Source: Salticus scenicus
Lineage: Eukaryota; Arthropoda; Arachnida; Araneae; Salticidae
NCBI GenBank assembly: GCA_963930645.1
Contig: OZ005662.1
Coordinates: 78,027,841 to 78,091,840 of the forward strand
Length of the DNA: 64,000 nt
Reading direction: 5' to 3'
In this document: in pieces, positions 45,345 through 56,489 of the stretch
Position numbering within the stretch: position 1 is the first letter of the stretch
Layout of the letters: the number at the start of each line of letters is the position of its first letter
The notes under the pieces: generated by a model
What the model was told of the DNA's origin: nothing
The model's database searches: none
The model's input: only the letters and a program-made list of their open reading frames with translations
Program-made: the position numbers and the translations under genes

Positions 45345-46165
45345 ATAGGGTATTGTTTAATTAAGACTTGAAATTTAACACCGAAAAAGGAAAATATTGC
45401 ATATAATTAACGTTGCAATATGAAATGTTGTAACTCAAATTTTATTTGGTTATTATGTCTACCGTTCCATCATATTATACATAACGATGATTTTACTTCG
45501 AATTCCATGAACTAAATGTCAATAAATAAGGTTTATAATAAATATGCGATACAGATGCGCTGAATAACTGCATTTCTAATATTTCTAAAGAAAATTTGGA
45601 GAAAAATGAGCTTAGACTAAAACAAAAATCTAAAATAGTTTTCGAAGATATTTTGCAGTTTTTCCTTATTGTATTTAAAATAACGTATTACGAAAGCGTT
45701 ATTTAAGTAATACGAAATACTGTTCTAAAAAAACTTTTGCAGGTTATTTTATAAGAAGCAGATCTTAATTCAATACATAAAATGCATACTCCATAAAAGG
45801 AAAATATGTTCTAAATGCATGGTAAAATATAGTTTATAAATACTGAAATTATTTTTCTCAAACGGATATTCTAAAGTCTCTATTTTTATTTTTATAAAAG
45901 TGCACGCATAAATATAAAATTCGTAAATAGTTTTTGTATTTGGAGGTTGTAAAATAAAAATTAATAAAAGTATTTTGTTGAAATTTATTTTCGTTTGAAT
46001 TTTATATAGAAACGTGATTATTATACAGAGGTTGAGGGCAGTTGTTTGCGCTAAGAACCAAAACCTCGATAAAATGTATTCCGTGTGTTTTAGTCTTTAT
46101 TTATTATTTTTCTTCAGAAGCCCTAACCTGTATTCTTGCTTGATTTGGGGAAATCCTCGTAAATA
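45345..46165 (+). repeat. duplicated segment, copy 1
   Basis: From 'gggtattgtttaattaagac' to 'gggaaatcctcgtaaa' this segment is collinear with 48906-49905 in the same orientation, with visible divergence and small indels. It contains no recognised gene. At 46052 it has the unoccupied TA where copy 2 carries a foldback MITE. Confidence 0.8.
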
Positions 46166-46169
46166 TCCG

Positions 46170-46460
46170 AACATCTATATATAAAAAAATCTGACGTGAA
46201 CACCACATGATTTCTTTATACACCTATTGAAATATACATATTGTTACGGAAACAATGACAATTTTTTGTGAGATAACCGGTTCGTATATAAACAGGTTCC
46301 AGTCCATGAACATTCCTGAAAATGAATCAAGAAAACTATTACTCCAAACACAAAAGTCACTATAGTAGGATTATATACACTGCAGAGAGCAAATATCGCT
46401 TGCTGTGTATTCTACAAGTTATCACAGAATCCCTCATTGGCGATTTAGTGTCACAACTAA
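46170..46460. other. no recognised content
   Basis: 'tgttacggaaacaatgac' at 46243 is reminiscent of LTR starts of some Ty3-type elements, but no matching end could be paired. Otherwise unremarkable. Confidence 0.3.
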
Positions 46461-46462
46461 CT

Positions 46463-46781
46463 TGGTTGGTTGGTTGAGTTTTACGTAGCACTAGTGCTGC
46501 GCAGATGGGCAATTGGCGACGGTCTGGGACACAGCCCTAGAGGTGGTCCGGATACATGCCATCACATTTTTGATCCTCCACGGAAGGGATGGCACTCCCG
46601 CTTCGATGACCCCTAGAGGTATAATTTTTGATGGGAACATGGAGGACATTGCGGCCACGACAGATTTTACGTGCACCAGCTACCATTAGTTTACACGACG
46701 GGCTTTGACCAGCTCGAGTACCGAAATCGCAATCTTCCAATTACGAGGCCGGCGCTCTAGCGACTGGGCTACCGCGGCCCT
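46463..46781 (-). repeat. tRNA-derived SINE with (AACC)n-type tail
   Basis: On the minus strand it starts GGCCGCGGTAGCCCAGTCGC (A-box-like) and continues with a degenerate B-box-like 'ggtactcgagc'. A GC-rich body of about 250 bp follows, ending in 'aactcaaccaaccaaccaa'. GC content is far above the surroundings, as expected for a recently arrived SINE. The same tail is seen alone at 58185-58205. The two open frames here (46491-46740) are by-products of the SINE. Confidence 0.65.
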
Positions 46782-46789
46782 GTGCAGAT

Positions 46790-47610
46790 AGTGTACTTTT
46801 GTTCTCTCTGGTGAACATGAATGGCGAGAAACGATATGCTATACCAAACCCACTAACACCGTTATATTAGAGAAAGGCGCCTTACTAATTCTTGCTATCC
46901 TGAAATAATATTTACCGCAAATTTGGTTGCTAATCTTGCCATGTCGTCAAACTTTGCGCCAACGCGAATTTTGGTTTTGGTGTAGAATTTCGTGGTTTGG
47001 TATGAAATTTGGCGATTTGCTAATATCTGGCGTAAATTTGTAATTTAGAGTTCTTAATGTTTGGAAGCTCTAACTTAAAAAAAAATAGAGTTCTGGAATT
47101 TTCCGCAGAGGTCATTGATTTCTAGAGCAAAGATAACTTTTTCGAAAGTTCTATAAATGACTAACAAGACTATATAAAAAGAAGAGTGGTTTTCGATGGT
47201 TATAGACTAGGAATTGTTTATTTCTCTACATGATTCTTTCTATAGAGTATTACAGAAAAGTGGTAAAAGGTGGCAGTTGTTTCATTTCTACGAATGTGAG
47301 CGTTGATTCAACGCCAAATTAAATAATTTAGCTTCCAAATTTTCGAAAAATGGTAGTTTTAGATTTCTAAAGTTTGGAATTACTAACTTCAATAGGAGGC
47401 GAGTTTTGGAATTTTCCAGAAGAATTCATTGCTTCTAGCGCAGAATTACCCGGAAAATTCTATAAACTACTCACAAGAGCCTCGATGAATTCAAGTTCTA
47501 TTCAGACTTCGAACTGTGCGGCTGATCGTTGTTCCTGAATTAGCGAAATTCCTTCTCTGTAGTATATTTAACGTTGTTTCCTTGGCTTCTGTAGTACGAA
47601 TGACTGTCAC
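46790..47610 (+). repeat. possible LTR-like remnant with internal duplication
   Basis: A block with 'tttggaa...ctaactt', 'ttctggaattttcc', 'ttctagagcaaagataa' and 'agttctataaa' occurs at 47055-47185 and again at 47368-47485, about 313 bp apart. The first is followed by TATATAAAAAG, a plausible TATA box. 'gcgaaattccttctctgta' lies further down. The layout resembles the promoter part of arthropod Ty3-type LTRs, but no ends, primer-binding site or coding region were found. Confidence 0.3.
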
Positions 47611-47613
47611 GTA

Positions 47614-47818
47614 CTTGCCAACCATCTCATTAATATCCGTACAATTGTTAACGCCCCCTGAAAAAACGCCCCTTTTCTCACACCACTATATTTTTTGAGT
47701 TATTCTCTCGAAATATTGTTCAGATTAAATAAGACTAAAATTTCTCTAAAAAATTATTGGTGTGAAAAAAAAGGCGGGTACTAAAAATTGTACAGTTCAT
47801 AATGAGATGGTCGGCAAG
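47614..47818. mobile_element. CTTGCCAACC palindromic MITE, copy 2
   Basis: A 205-bp element with ends CTTGCCAACCATCTCATTA, flanked by TA, inverted relative to the copy at 30779-30983 and identical in length. Confidence 0.85.
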
Positions 47819-47829
47819 TATGGTGTCAG

Positions 47830-48535
47830 ATTGAGTTGTTTGTGAATATTCGTTTAATATTGATTTTTGAAGAACGAAAACAAAAGTTTTATTTAACTGT
47901 TTTCCGAATATTCATTAAATAAAGTGCATTCGTTGACTAGAATCTGCTTATATTCGTACAAATTATTTCCTATACGCAAAAATGTCGACAACTTTCATAA
48001 CAGTATAATTACGGACTGAAGTCGACTAAAACCTGCTTATGTCTTTATGAATTACATTCTACACGCAAAAACATCAAAAAATTTCACAACAACATCATTA
48101 TGGACTCTATTATTAACTTTTTCTGAAATCTCTAATTTGGTATATCACATGGCCAAAAACCTTGTATTGTTTTTGTCATTATTAGAATATTTTTCTTAAA
48201 TATTTCTAAAACGGAAAGTCACCGTCGGACCAAAAATGGAGGTGCACAACAGGGAAAGCTCGTGTCAAAACCAAAGTTGAAAATGTATAATTAGACGTCA
48301 TGACAGTCATAAGAATAAATTTGCAGCATTTTACGACCATTCGTTTTTGAGCTAAATGAGATACAATATCCATTTCACAAATCGGGATTCCAATACTTTT
48401 TATACCTTTGTATAAGGCAATAAAAATAAGTAAATAAATAAATAAATAAACTTTTAAAAAACGAAAAAGACTTTAGCTTCTTTACAAAAAATTTCTGTTA
48501 TTTAAAATTATAGATATTTTATAAAAAAAATTAAT
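47830..48535. other. no recognised content
   Basis: AT-rich sequence with an (AAAT)n-type run at 48430-48450. No gene or repeat was recognised. Confidence 0.4.
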
Positions 48536-48538
48536 ATA

Positions 48539-48751
48539 CAATCGGTAACAAAAGTGTCCGAACACTAGCAAAAATTCCTATGTAAGAAAAGTACACTTCA
48601 TACGATTTTGTTAAATAAATATTTGTCGAATCCTGTTCTTAGTCAGTGTAAGAACATGACTCGATAAGGATTTATTTAACAAAATCGTATGAAGTATACT
48701 TTTTTTACATAGGAATTTTTGCTAGCGTTCGGACACTTTTGTTATCCACTG
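48539..48751. mobile_element. AACAAAAGTGTCCGAAC palindromic MITE, copy 1
   Basis: A 213-bp palindrome whose arms read GGTAACAAAAGTGTCCGAAC...CATAGGAATTTTTGCTAG and back, with TA on both sides. The centre is 'gttcttagtcagtgtaagaac'. 'aaaAGTGTCCGaac' ends are typical of Tc1-like elements. The copy at 57658-57870 has exactly the same length. Confidence 0.9.
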
Positions 48752-48757
48752 TAGACT

Positions 48758-48905
48758 CACTGTTAAAAAAATGCAACTTTGCTGCCAGAAATTCTCTGTA
48801 ATTTGAGAAAAATGTCGTAAATTACGCAAAAATTGCGTTGACAAAACGTATTTTTCTGTAATTACAGAGAATTTCTGGCAGCAAAGTTGAATTTTTTTAA
48901 CAGTG
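48758..48905. mobile_element. CACTGT foldback MITE, subfamily B
   Basis: A 148-bp palindrome from CACTGTTAAAAAAATGCAAC to TTTTTTAACAGTG, sitting six bases from the previous palindrome. Confidence 0.9.
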
Positions 48906-49905
48906 TAGGGTATAGTTTCATTAAGTCTTGAACTTTAACACCGAAAAAGAAAAATATCGCGTATAATTAACGTTATTTTAAATGATGCATTATTAAATAT
49001 AGTAACTCAAATTTTATTTGATTATTATGTCTTACCGTTCTATCATATTATAACGATGATTTTATTTCTTCGAATTTCATGGACTTGTCAGACTAAATGT
49101 TAAAAATAAGATTTATTATAAAGATGCTGTGCAGATGCGCTGAATGACGGCATCTTGAATATTTTTAAAGAAAATTCTAAAGAAAGAAAAGTAAGCATAG
49201 ACTGAAACAAAAATCAAAAATAGTTTTCGAAGATATTTGGCAGTTTTTCGTTATTATATTTAAAATAACATATTATAAAAACTATGCAATTCTATAATAA
49301 ATTTTACAGGTTATTTTATTTGAAGCAGATCTTAATTCAATACAGAAAATACATACTGCATAAAAGAAAAATATTTTCTAAATGTATGGTAAAATATAAT
49401 TTATAAATACTGAAATAATTTTATTCGGATTTTCTAAAATTCTCTATTTTTCTTTATATAAATAATGTATGCATAAATGTAAAATTCATAAATCTATTTT
49501 GCATTTGAAGGTTATAAAATGAAATTTTGCTGAAATTTTATGTAACTTAAATTTTAAATTGAAAGGTTATTATTATGTAGAGGTCAGTGGCAACTTTTTG
49601 CACTACACTGTTAAAAAAATGCAACTTTGCTGCCAGAAATTCTCCGTAATTTGAGAAAAAAGTCGTAAATTACGGAAAAATTACGTTAACAAAGCGTATT
49701 TTTCTGTAATTACAAAGAATTTCCGGCAGCAGAGTTGCATTTTTTAACAGTGTAGGGACCCAGACCTCGATGAAATGTATTCCGTGATTTTTTTTTCTGT
49801 TGTTCTTTTTTGCCATTATTTATTTATATTTTATATTTTATATTTTTGTTTTAAGGTCCCAGCATGTGTTCTTGCTAATTTAGGAGAAATCCTCATAAAA
49901 ACAAG
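48906..49905 (+). repeat. duplicated segment, copy 2
   Basis: Collinear with 45345-46165 and longer mainly because of the MITE at 49606-49752. Shared landmarks are 'aacaccgaaaaag', 'gatgcgctgaat', 'cagatcttaattcaatac' and 'cctcgat.aaatgtattccgtg'. Confidence 0.8.
49606..49752. mobile_element. CACTGT foldback MITE, subfamily B
   Basis: A 147-bp palindrome flanked by TA on both sides. The paralogous segment at 46052 has a single TA and no insert, a direct demonstration of TA-targeted insertion. Confidence 0.95.
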
Positions 49906-49909
49906 AAAG

Positions 49910-50805
49910 AGTAGACTACCGAAAAAAAAAAAAAAAAAAAAAAGGAAAATATTTTTTCTTTCCTCTAAAGTGCGGTTAAGTTTAGAATGAATAGACCACT
50001 GTAGCTTAGAATGAAAAAAAAAGAGGGAAAAAGAGGTACAAAATAGTAAGAAAATAACATGAAATGAAAACGAAGAAACTTACAATCTCAAGTGAGAAAA
50101 AAAAAAAAAAAAAAAACTATCACCTGTAAGAAAATAAGCAAAAATACAGAAGAAAATGTAAGCAAAACTTGAGTAGGGTAGGCAAATGGGGCCCTGATGC
50201 TATTATCGAGGGTTAGCTACGTCTCGCCTAAATGCCAATTTCTATTATTTCTATTAATAGCGGTCTATTAATTTCTACAAAGATCAGCCTTAGCGAAGAA
50301 ATTTGCATATTCTTGGGTAGTGTTTGTATCTGGGGACAAATATGGCTAAAATTGTCAGCGTTAGTTTGCTGAAACTTGGAAATCCTATCTTGATTATAAA
50401 CGGATATTCTGCGTTTTTCTTAGAATGGTTTATACATTTCTCGAGCCAAACTGTTGTAAAAGATAAAAGAGAAGATATTTTTTTCAAATAGGTTGAGTTG
50501 AACTGAGTACTTGTCATTGAGTGATTATGCAACAAACTTTTTGTTTTTGCTTATGAACGCCTGCTGTACACGTCATATGGTTTATATAATGCCGTTTCCG
50601 GGACATATAATGGTATAATTAAAATACTTATTCTATTGTTTTGAGACAGATCGTTAAACGAACAGCATTCTTTGACAATAATCTGCCTCTCTATTTAGGA
50701 TCCACCTTCTATATAAATCCCTATACACTAAAAACGAAGTTTTTCGTAACGATATGCATTTTTTCATTCAAAAGTGTTACAAAATAAATTATTAATTACT
50801 TTCTA
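49910..50805. other. gene-free stretch
   Basis: A-runs lie near 49921-49942 and 50098-50116. The 81-codon minus frame at 50290-50535 has no recognised motif and no supporting signals. Confidence 0.4.
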
Positions 50806-50809
50806 TTAC

Positions 50810-51475
50810 CCACAGGGTCGAGAAAGTATTCTTTTAGGATCAAATTTTCGAACGTATGTTTTTGTTATATTTACATGTTGTGAGGTCCCCTGAACAAGAA
50901 CATCATGTTTTTGCGAAAGGTCTGTGTGTCTGTCTATGTATCTGTCTGTCTGTGTGGATGTCTGTCTGTCTGTCTGTGTATCTGTCTGTCTGTGTCGATA
51001 TTCTGTGTGTCTGCTATCAGCATATCTCAAGAACAAATAGTAGCAGAAATTCCAAACTCGGTATTCTAAATGTGTATCCTATAGGGATGCTACGGTAAGC
51101 TTTTCGCTGAGATGAAGCAAATGGTTCGTGTACAGGGATATTTAAAAGTATTCAAATACATTACGTCTATGGGGGAAATTGAAGGTAAGTAGAGTTTAAC
51201 ATCTATATACTGCACCAAACCAAATGAAACGAATATATATTTTTTATAATAGAGATAGTCAAGTGGGATTTTTTTTTTGTGTATGTAAGAGCCTCGCCTA
51301 CCTCCCCCCCCCCCCCAGGGAGGAACTAGTAAATTTTCATAATGGGTATCTTTCAAACGAGCTCTCCAATACAGTTAAAACAAATGGCTGAACCATCGAT
51401 CTGCAATAATTTAAAATGAAGTTATCGATTTTTTTTTCATTTTTAACCCCTCCCCCCCCTCGCAAAAAAAAAAAA
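50810..51475 (-). repeat. dispersed repeat with poly-C tract, inverted copy
   Basis: This is the reverse orientation of the repeat at 26880-27515. It contains a TCTGTCTGTC run (50920-50995), 'cctcccccccccccccc' near 51301, 'atgggtatctttcaaacgag' and 'aatgaagttatcgattttt', the inverse of landmarks of the first copy. Confidence 0.6.
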
Positions 51476-51479
51476 AAAA

Positions 51480-53680
51480 TTACTGTAATATTGAGAATAA
51501 ATTCAACTTTTTTTTTTTATATATAAAAAAAAAGTTGATTTTTGGAAATAGTCTGTATTATTAAAAAGGATAATTTTTTAAATAATAATTTTAATAAATT
51601 ATTTTTTAAAAACAGAAATATTTTTTAATAACCGATTTAAATTCTATATAAATGCAGGTGCATTAATGAAACACGGGGTTGAGGGGAGCGGTAGCCCCCT
51701 CACACAGAACTAATTATCATATAAAACTCTTCCAAAGCCTAATTTGAATTGTTTAACATAGGTTTACATAACAGTACTCGTTATCTTACCTCTTAATCTC
51801 CAACCTCTATTTATAGTAATAAATTTCAGGGTAAGAGAAAGTCGTGTGAGTGACACACCAGATTATTTTTCTTGTTGTTGTTTATTGCGTAAACCTATGC
51901 TTTTTTTTCACAATATAGAAAGTAGCGTTTGGTTGCCTTTATTTAACAGTTAATACTTTGTACGGGATTTTTATACCTTCAACCCTTTAAACCGCTATTA
52001 TATTTACAATTTAACTGGTACATCGCAATTTTTTTAAGTAGTGATATGTTGATTTTAGTAAACATTTGTAAATATTGTAAAGTTATATTATTTATAATTC
52101 TTAAAATTATTACAATGGCAAAGAAAAAAAATTAATAATAATGGTCGGGTTGAAGGAGAATATCTAAACAAGATATGATGCTATGTCTGCGTATCTTACT
52201 AAATGGTTCTTTCTAGCCCAAATTAATTAGAGTTCCGGAGAAAATCAGGAAAAACTGTAAACGGCTACACATTTGAATACGTCTATAATTTCCTATTTGT
52301 AATCTACCGTCTACCATGTTTAAGAACTGACCGCTTAATCACTGGTAAGGGGAAAAAACTTTTTTTTTTGAAGAAGGGATAATTATGCCCTAATTGATAC
52401 TTTCCAAAAATTGCATGAGTTCAGAAATAAATACATAAATGTAGACAATATCTAAATGGTTCTTAAGTATTTTTAAAAATGTTTATATATAAATATTTAT
52501 ATAGGAATGGAAAATTATACGTAGTAACTTACAAAGATTCTATTTTTGCTTCAAACTGTCATCTATGTGAAACAATCAATAATCGCTTCAAAGCTAATAA
52601 AAATTTTTAAAAGCCTTTTAAAAGCTCATTTTACCATAATTTAATTACATTATACTAAAACTATTAATAAGTTAAGTGCTTTTTATCTTTATAATATAAA
52701 TAGGTTTTCTTTCTTTTTATCGATCTTCTTTCTATAAATTAGATTACCGAAATTTTTGATAAATATTATTCAGAAGAGATTACACATTGGAATTCAAAAG
52801 TTGACATAAAACTAAAATTTCGTTTTTACATTTTTTTTCTTTAAAGGAATTTCTTTTTAACATATATAATAGTCTGTTAATAAAAAGTTAAAGTTGTTTT
52901 TACGTAAACTTTGAACTTTAACCAATGATAATTTGTTAATGAAAATTCCGATAAATTTCTAAAAGGTTAAAAGTGAGATTACGAAATACTACGAAGATAG
53001 AAAATAGATATTATATAAGGTCTATATATAATGGTATTATATAATATTATATACTGATATCTTGAGGGATTATGGAAATTTAATTTGAATTAAGCCAAAT
53101 AAAAGAAAATCTTCAGAAAATTTGAATATTTAATAATAATAAGAAATGTTTTTAACAGCAACAATAGTCTTATTTTAAAAGACATTTATGAGCACCTCTG
53201 AACAAAATATAGAAATTCTTGAATATGTAAACTTTAAAAGTGTGTCATTCACGATAACAATAATAGTTTAGGCGCTTTCAAATATACAATTGTTTGCATA
53301 TTATATATATATATATATATTTATATTAATGTGAATTTTCATTCAAAATTACCTTTTATATTTAATAAAATAATATCGTTAATTATAATTATAGTTTAAA
53401 GTATAATTGAAGAAGTATATTACTTTATTTATAATTTGATTTTTTAAAGAGTAAAACAGATGAAGAAGGTCTGTAATATTCAATTAATTTAAAATCTGGT
53501 TAATATTAATTGCAAACTACAGCCATGGTAAAAATGTTAAGGCCAAGCGAAAAACTTAATTTATTTCACAACCGCCAATATGAGTTTTATGCAAATTTAA
53601 ATATAACACACGGAAAGGCAATTTGAATTATATCTATAAACGTTTTGCAAAAAATTAAATTATTTCTTATTTAAAATTTA
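51480..53680. other. gene-free stretch
   Basis: More than 2 kb of AT-rich DNA, with a (TA)n run at 53303-53320 and a GC-rich patch near 51670-51700. No gene, inverted ends or tandem repeats were recognised. Confidence 0.45.
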
Positions 53681-53689
53681 TTTCCTTTT

Positions 53690-54660
53690 TTCATATATGT
53701 AAAAAAACTGGAAAAAAATATTAAGGCAACATAAGACATTATTTAAAAAACAGCTAATAATCTAAAAAAATTCGTCTTATTTTCAGTTCATTTAATCATT
53801 TTTGAGATTATAAAATTTAAAACACTTTAAAATCTGGCGAGAAAAATTACGTACATATATTAAAATTTTATTTATTTTCAAACACAATGAAATGAATGAC
53901 AGTTTTAAATAAATCAATAAAAAAAAAATTTTAATTAAAATTACTTTTTATTTTACAATTCATTTTTTTTTAATACATATGTAGAAAACTGGAAGAAATG
54001 ATACACATAAGAACTGCTAATAATCCAAAAATTTGTTCATTTTTTCAATTAACTGAATCATTCTCGAGGTCATAGATTCAGAAGGTTTTTCCAAAGTGTC
54101 TTTTGGTATGCTCTACCAGCTCTTTTGAATGGCCATTTTCAGCTCACCTACGGTATTGTAAGTTTTCTCATTTCCATAAATGTCACCAACCAGAATTCCC
54201 CATAAATTTTCTCATCTATTCAGGTCAAGGCTTCTTGATGGCCATCCAAGCACTTGGACAAGATTTACTTGCTAGCAAGATAATGCACCAATACACACAT
54301 CAGGCTCCACGAAATCCTGGTTTTAAGCTAATCATGCCCAAGTGCTTGAATGGCCATCAAGAAGCCCTGACCTGAAACCAAAAGAAAATTTATGTGACAT
54401 TCTGGTTGGTGACATTTATGGAAATGAGAAAACTTACAACGTCGTAAGTGAGCAGAAAATGGACATTGAAAAGAGCTGAAAAAGCATGCTAAAAGACTCT
54501 TTCAAAAAACTTTCTATACCTATGACCTCGAGAATGATTCTGTTAATTGAAAAGAAATGCAAATTTTTGAATTATTAGCAGTTCATTTAATACTATCTTA
54601 TGTGTATAAATTCTTCCAGTTTTCTACATGAATTAAAGAAAAATAAATGAATTGTAAAAT
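53690..54660. mobile_element. Tc1-like relic rearranged into a palindrome
   Basis: The sequence is inverted around 54297.5: 'caggtcaaggcttcttgatggcc' at 54221 mirrors 'ggccatcaagaagccctgacctg' ending at 54374. The arms extend outward to about 53980 and 54640, with an 80-bp unpaired centre. The left arm is thus a reversed copy of the transposase 3' part and terminal region. A further degenerate repeat of the outer left arm lies at 53690-53810, about 284 bp away. Confidence 0.75.
54276..54540 (+). pseudogene. Tc1-like transposase C-terminal fragment
   Basis: Translated from 54276 the frame gives QDNAPIHTS (the conserved QDN.P.HTS stretch before the catalytic region). After one stop it gives VLEWPSRSPDLKPKENL, matching the usual LEWP.qSPDLNPIENLW with the third catalytic acid kept as E. 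The helical tail after it is decayed, with a stop near 54478. The N-terminal two-thirds are absent. Confidence 0.75.
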
Positions 54661-54661
54661 A

Positions 54662-54850
54662 ATTTTTGAAATATTTTTATATATTTATTAAAAATTGTTA
54701 TTCATTACATTGTGTTTAAAAATGCCTAAAATTTCAATATGTATGTATTTTTAAACATTTTGAAGTTTTTTCCCAGACATTAAAGTTTTTAAAATTTTAT
54801 AAACTCAAAAATTATTTAATTAACTGAAAATAAGGCAAAGTTTTTATCTT
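54662..54850. other. no recognised content
   Basis: AT-rich spacer between the Tc1 relic and Helitron 4. Confidence 0.35.
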
Positions 54851-55119
54851 ATCTTATATATTAAAAAAATTTATGAAAACTAAAGTCAGTCCGTCTGGCC
54901 GTTCTATCCGGCCGATTTCCTTCATTTTTTTTTTAAATGAAAGGTATTTAGGCACAGATATGTCATCAATCATTGAAATTTACTCAACTTCCACCTTACT
55001 CAAGTTATACTCAAACGCGATTCTTCCCTGTACATTTCTTATGGAACACATTCACTCAAACAATTCGAATTCTCATAGCTCCTCTTCTAATGAATGGATC
55101 TTGATTGTTTCACTCTCAG

Positions 55120-55605
55120 AACACTCAGTGGATCAAGTTCTTTCTTTTGAGCTATTAACTGCTTAAATTCGTTGAGTCTGAGAAAAGTTATGCGTGCACA
55201 ATCAACTCTACATTCAATTTTTTCAAGATTTTCCTTCACTCAAACCTTCATAACTAGAGTTCTAATTAATGTAGGCTGTTGACACAAGTCTAAGAACACT
55301 CAGTGGATCAAGCTCTTTCTTTTGAGCTATTAACTGCTTAAATTCGTTGAGTTTGAGGAAAGTTATGCGTGCAGAATCAACTTTACATTCAATTTTTTCA
55401 AGATTTTTTCAAGATTTTCCTTCACTCAAACCTCTATAACTAGAGTTCTAATTAACGTAGGCTGTTGACACAAGTCTAAGAACACTCCGTGGATCAAGCT
55501 CTTTCTTTTGAGCTATTAACTGCTTAAATTCGTTGAGTTTGAGGAAAGTTACGCGTGCACAATCAACCTTACATTCAATTTTTTCAAGAATTTTTCAAGA
55601 TTTTC
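55120..55605 (+). repeat. ~180-bp tandem array in Helitron 4
   Basis: Three copies of a unit beginning 'aacactcagtggatcaag' lie at 55120, 55295 and 55481, with 'cttttgagctattaactgct' and 'cattcaattttttcaagat' in each. Spacings of 175 and 186 differ by a small duplication of 'ttttttcaagat'. Confidence 0.9.
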
Positions 55606-55764
55606 TTGCGTTTGGTGTAAACCAATTACTTGAACAAAAAAAAATCTATATCCCCCGGGGAGGAACGGGTTAAAGCTCCAAATTACTTCACGGTGTGGAA
55701 AGTGTACATATGGGGACTAGAGTCGAATACTAAAAAATCACTTTCTGCGAATTTGGAGTTTTCG

Positions 55765-55830
55765 ATTTTAAAGGGGGGGGGGGGAAGGGGGAAAGTAGAT
55801 TTGGAGGGGGGGGAAGGGGGAAAATTAGTT
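55765..55830 (+). repeat. G-rich tract
   Basis: Runs of 12 and 8 G interrupted by AAGGGGGAAA form a purine-rich island inside Helitron 4. Confidence 0.85.
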
Positions 55831-55877
55831 TGAGAGGTAAATCCGTTCTAGACCCATACATGTAGCACCTCATTTCA

Positions 55878-56480
55878 AAGGTCTTGAAATTTCATGTCGA
55901 TTGGGGATGTTCGTATACAATATAGTGCGAACCCTGGTGGTGAAAAATGGAACTAGGTGATTTTGCTGTAGACCCTATCATGTTACATCTTATTTTAAAG
56001 GTCTTGGTATTTCCTGATCGTTCGTGATGTTCCTCCAGAACACACTGCGCCCCCTGGTGGTGGAAAGTGCAACTAAAGGATTTTGCAGTTGGCACCACCA
56101 TGTGACACCTTATTTAAAAGGTCTTGGAAATCCAAGGCGATCAGTGATAGGGGTCTTGAAATTTCATGTTGATTATGGATGTTTGTATACAATATAGTGC
56201 GCCCCCTGGTGGTGAAAAATGGAACTAGGTGATTTTGTAGTAGACCCTTTCATGTTATATCTTATTTTAAAGGTCTTGGTATTTCCTGACCGTTGGTGAT
56301 GTTCGTACAGACCACACTGTGCCCCCTGGCGGGAGAAAGTGCAACTAAAGGATTTTGCAGTTGACACCACCATGTAACACCTTATTTGAAAGGTCTTGGA
56401 AATGCAAGATGATTGGTGATGTTCGTATGCAACATACTGCGCTCCCTGGTGGAGGAAAGTGAATTTTGCAGCGCGTGCGT
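55878..56480 (+). repeat. ~120-bp minisatellite in Helitron 4
   Basis: The motif 'ggtcttg' recurs at 55878, 56000, 56119, 56152, 56271 and 56391, giving units of about 120 bp with one truncated unit. Most units carry 'gatgttcgt', 'ccccctggtgg' and 'gaactaggtgattttg' variants, and two alternating types are visible. Confidence 0.85.
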
Positions 56481-56489
56481 AGCATGCCT

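Noticed and set aside
46491..46740. Overlapping GC-richer frames
   Set aside because: They lie in the body of a tRNA-derived SINE.
54103..54375. 90-codon frame as a separate gene
   Set aside because: It reads through the inverted left arm of the Tc1 palindrome; the meaningful frame is the transposase fragment from 54276.
55630..55833. 67-codon frame rich in glycine
   Set aside because: It is a translation of the G-rich tract in Helitron 4.
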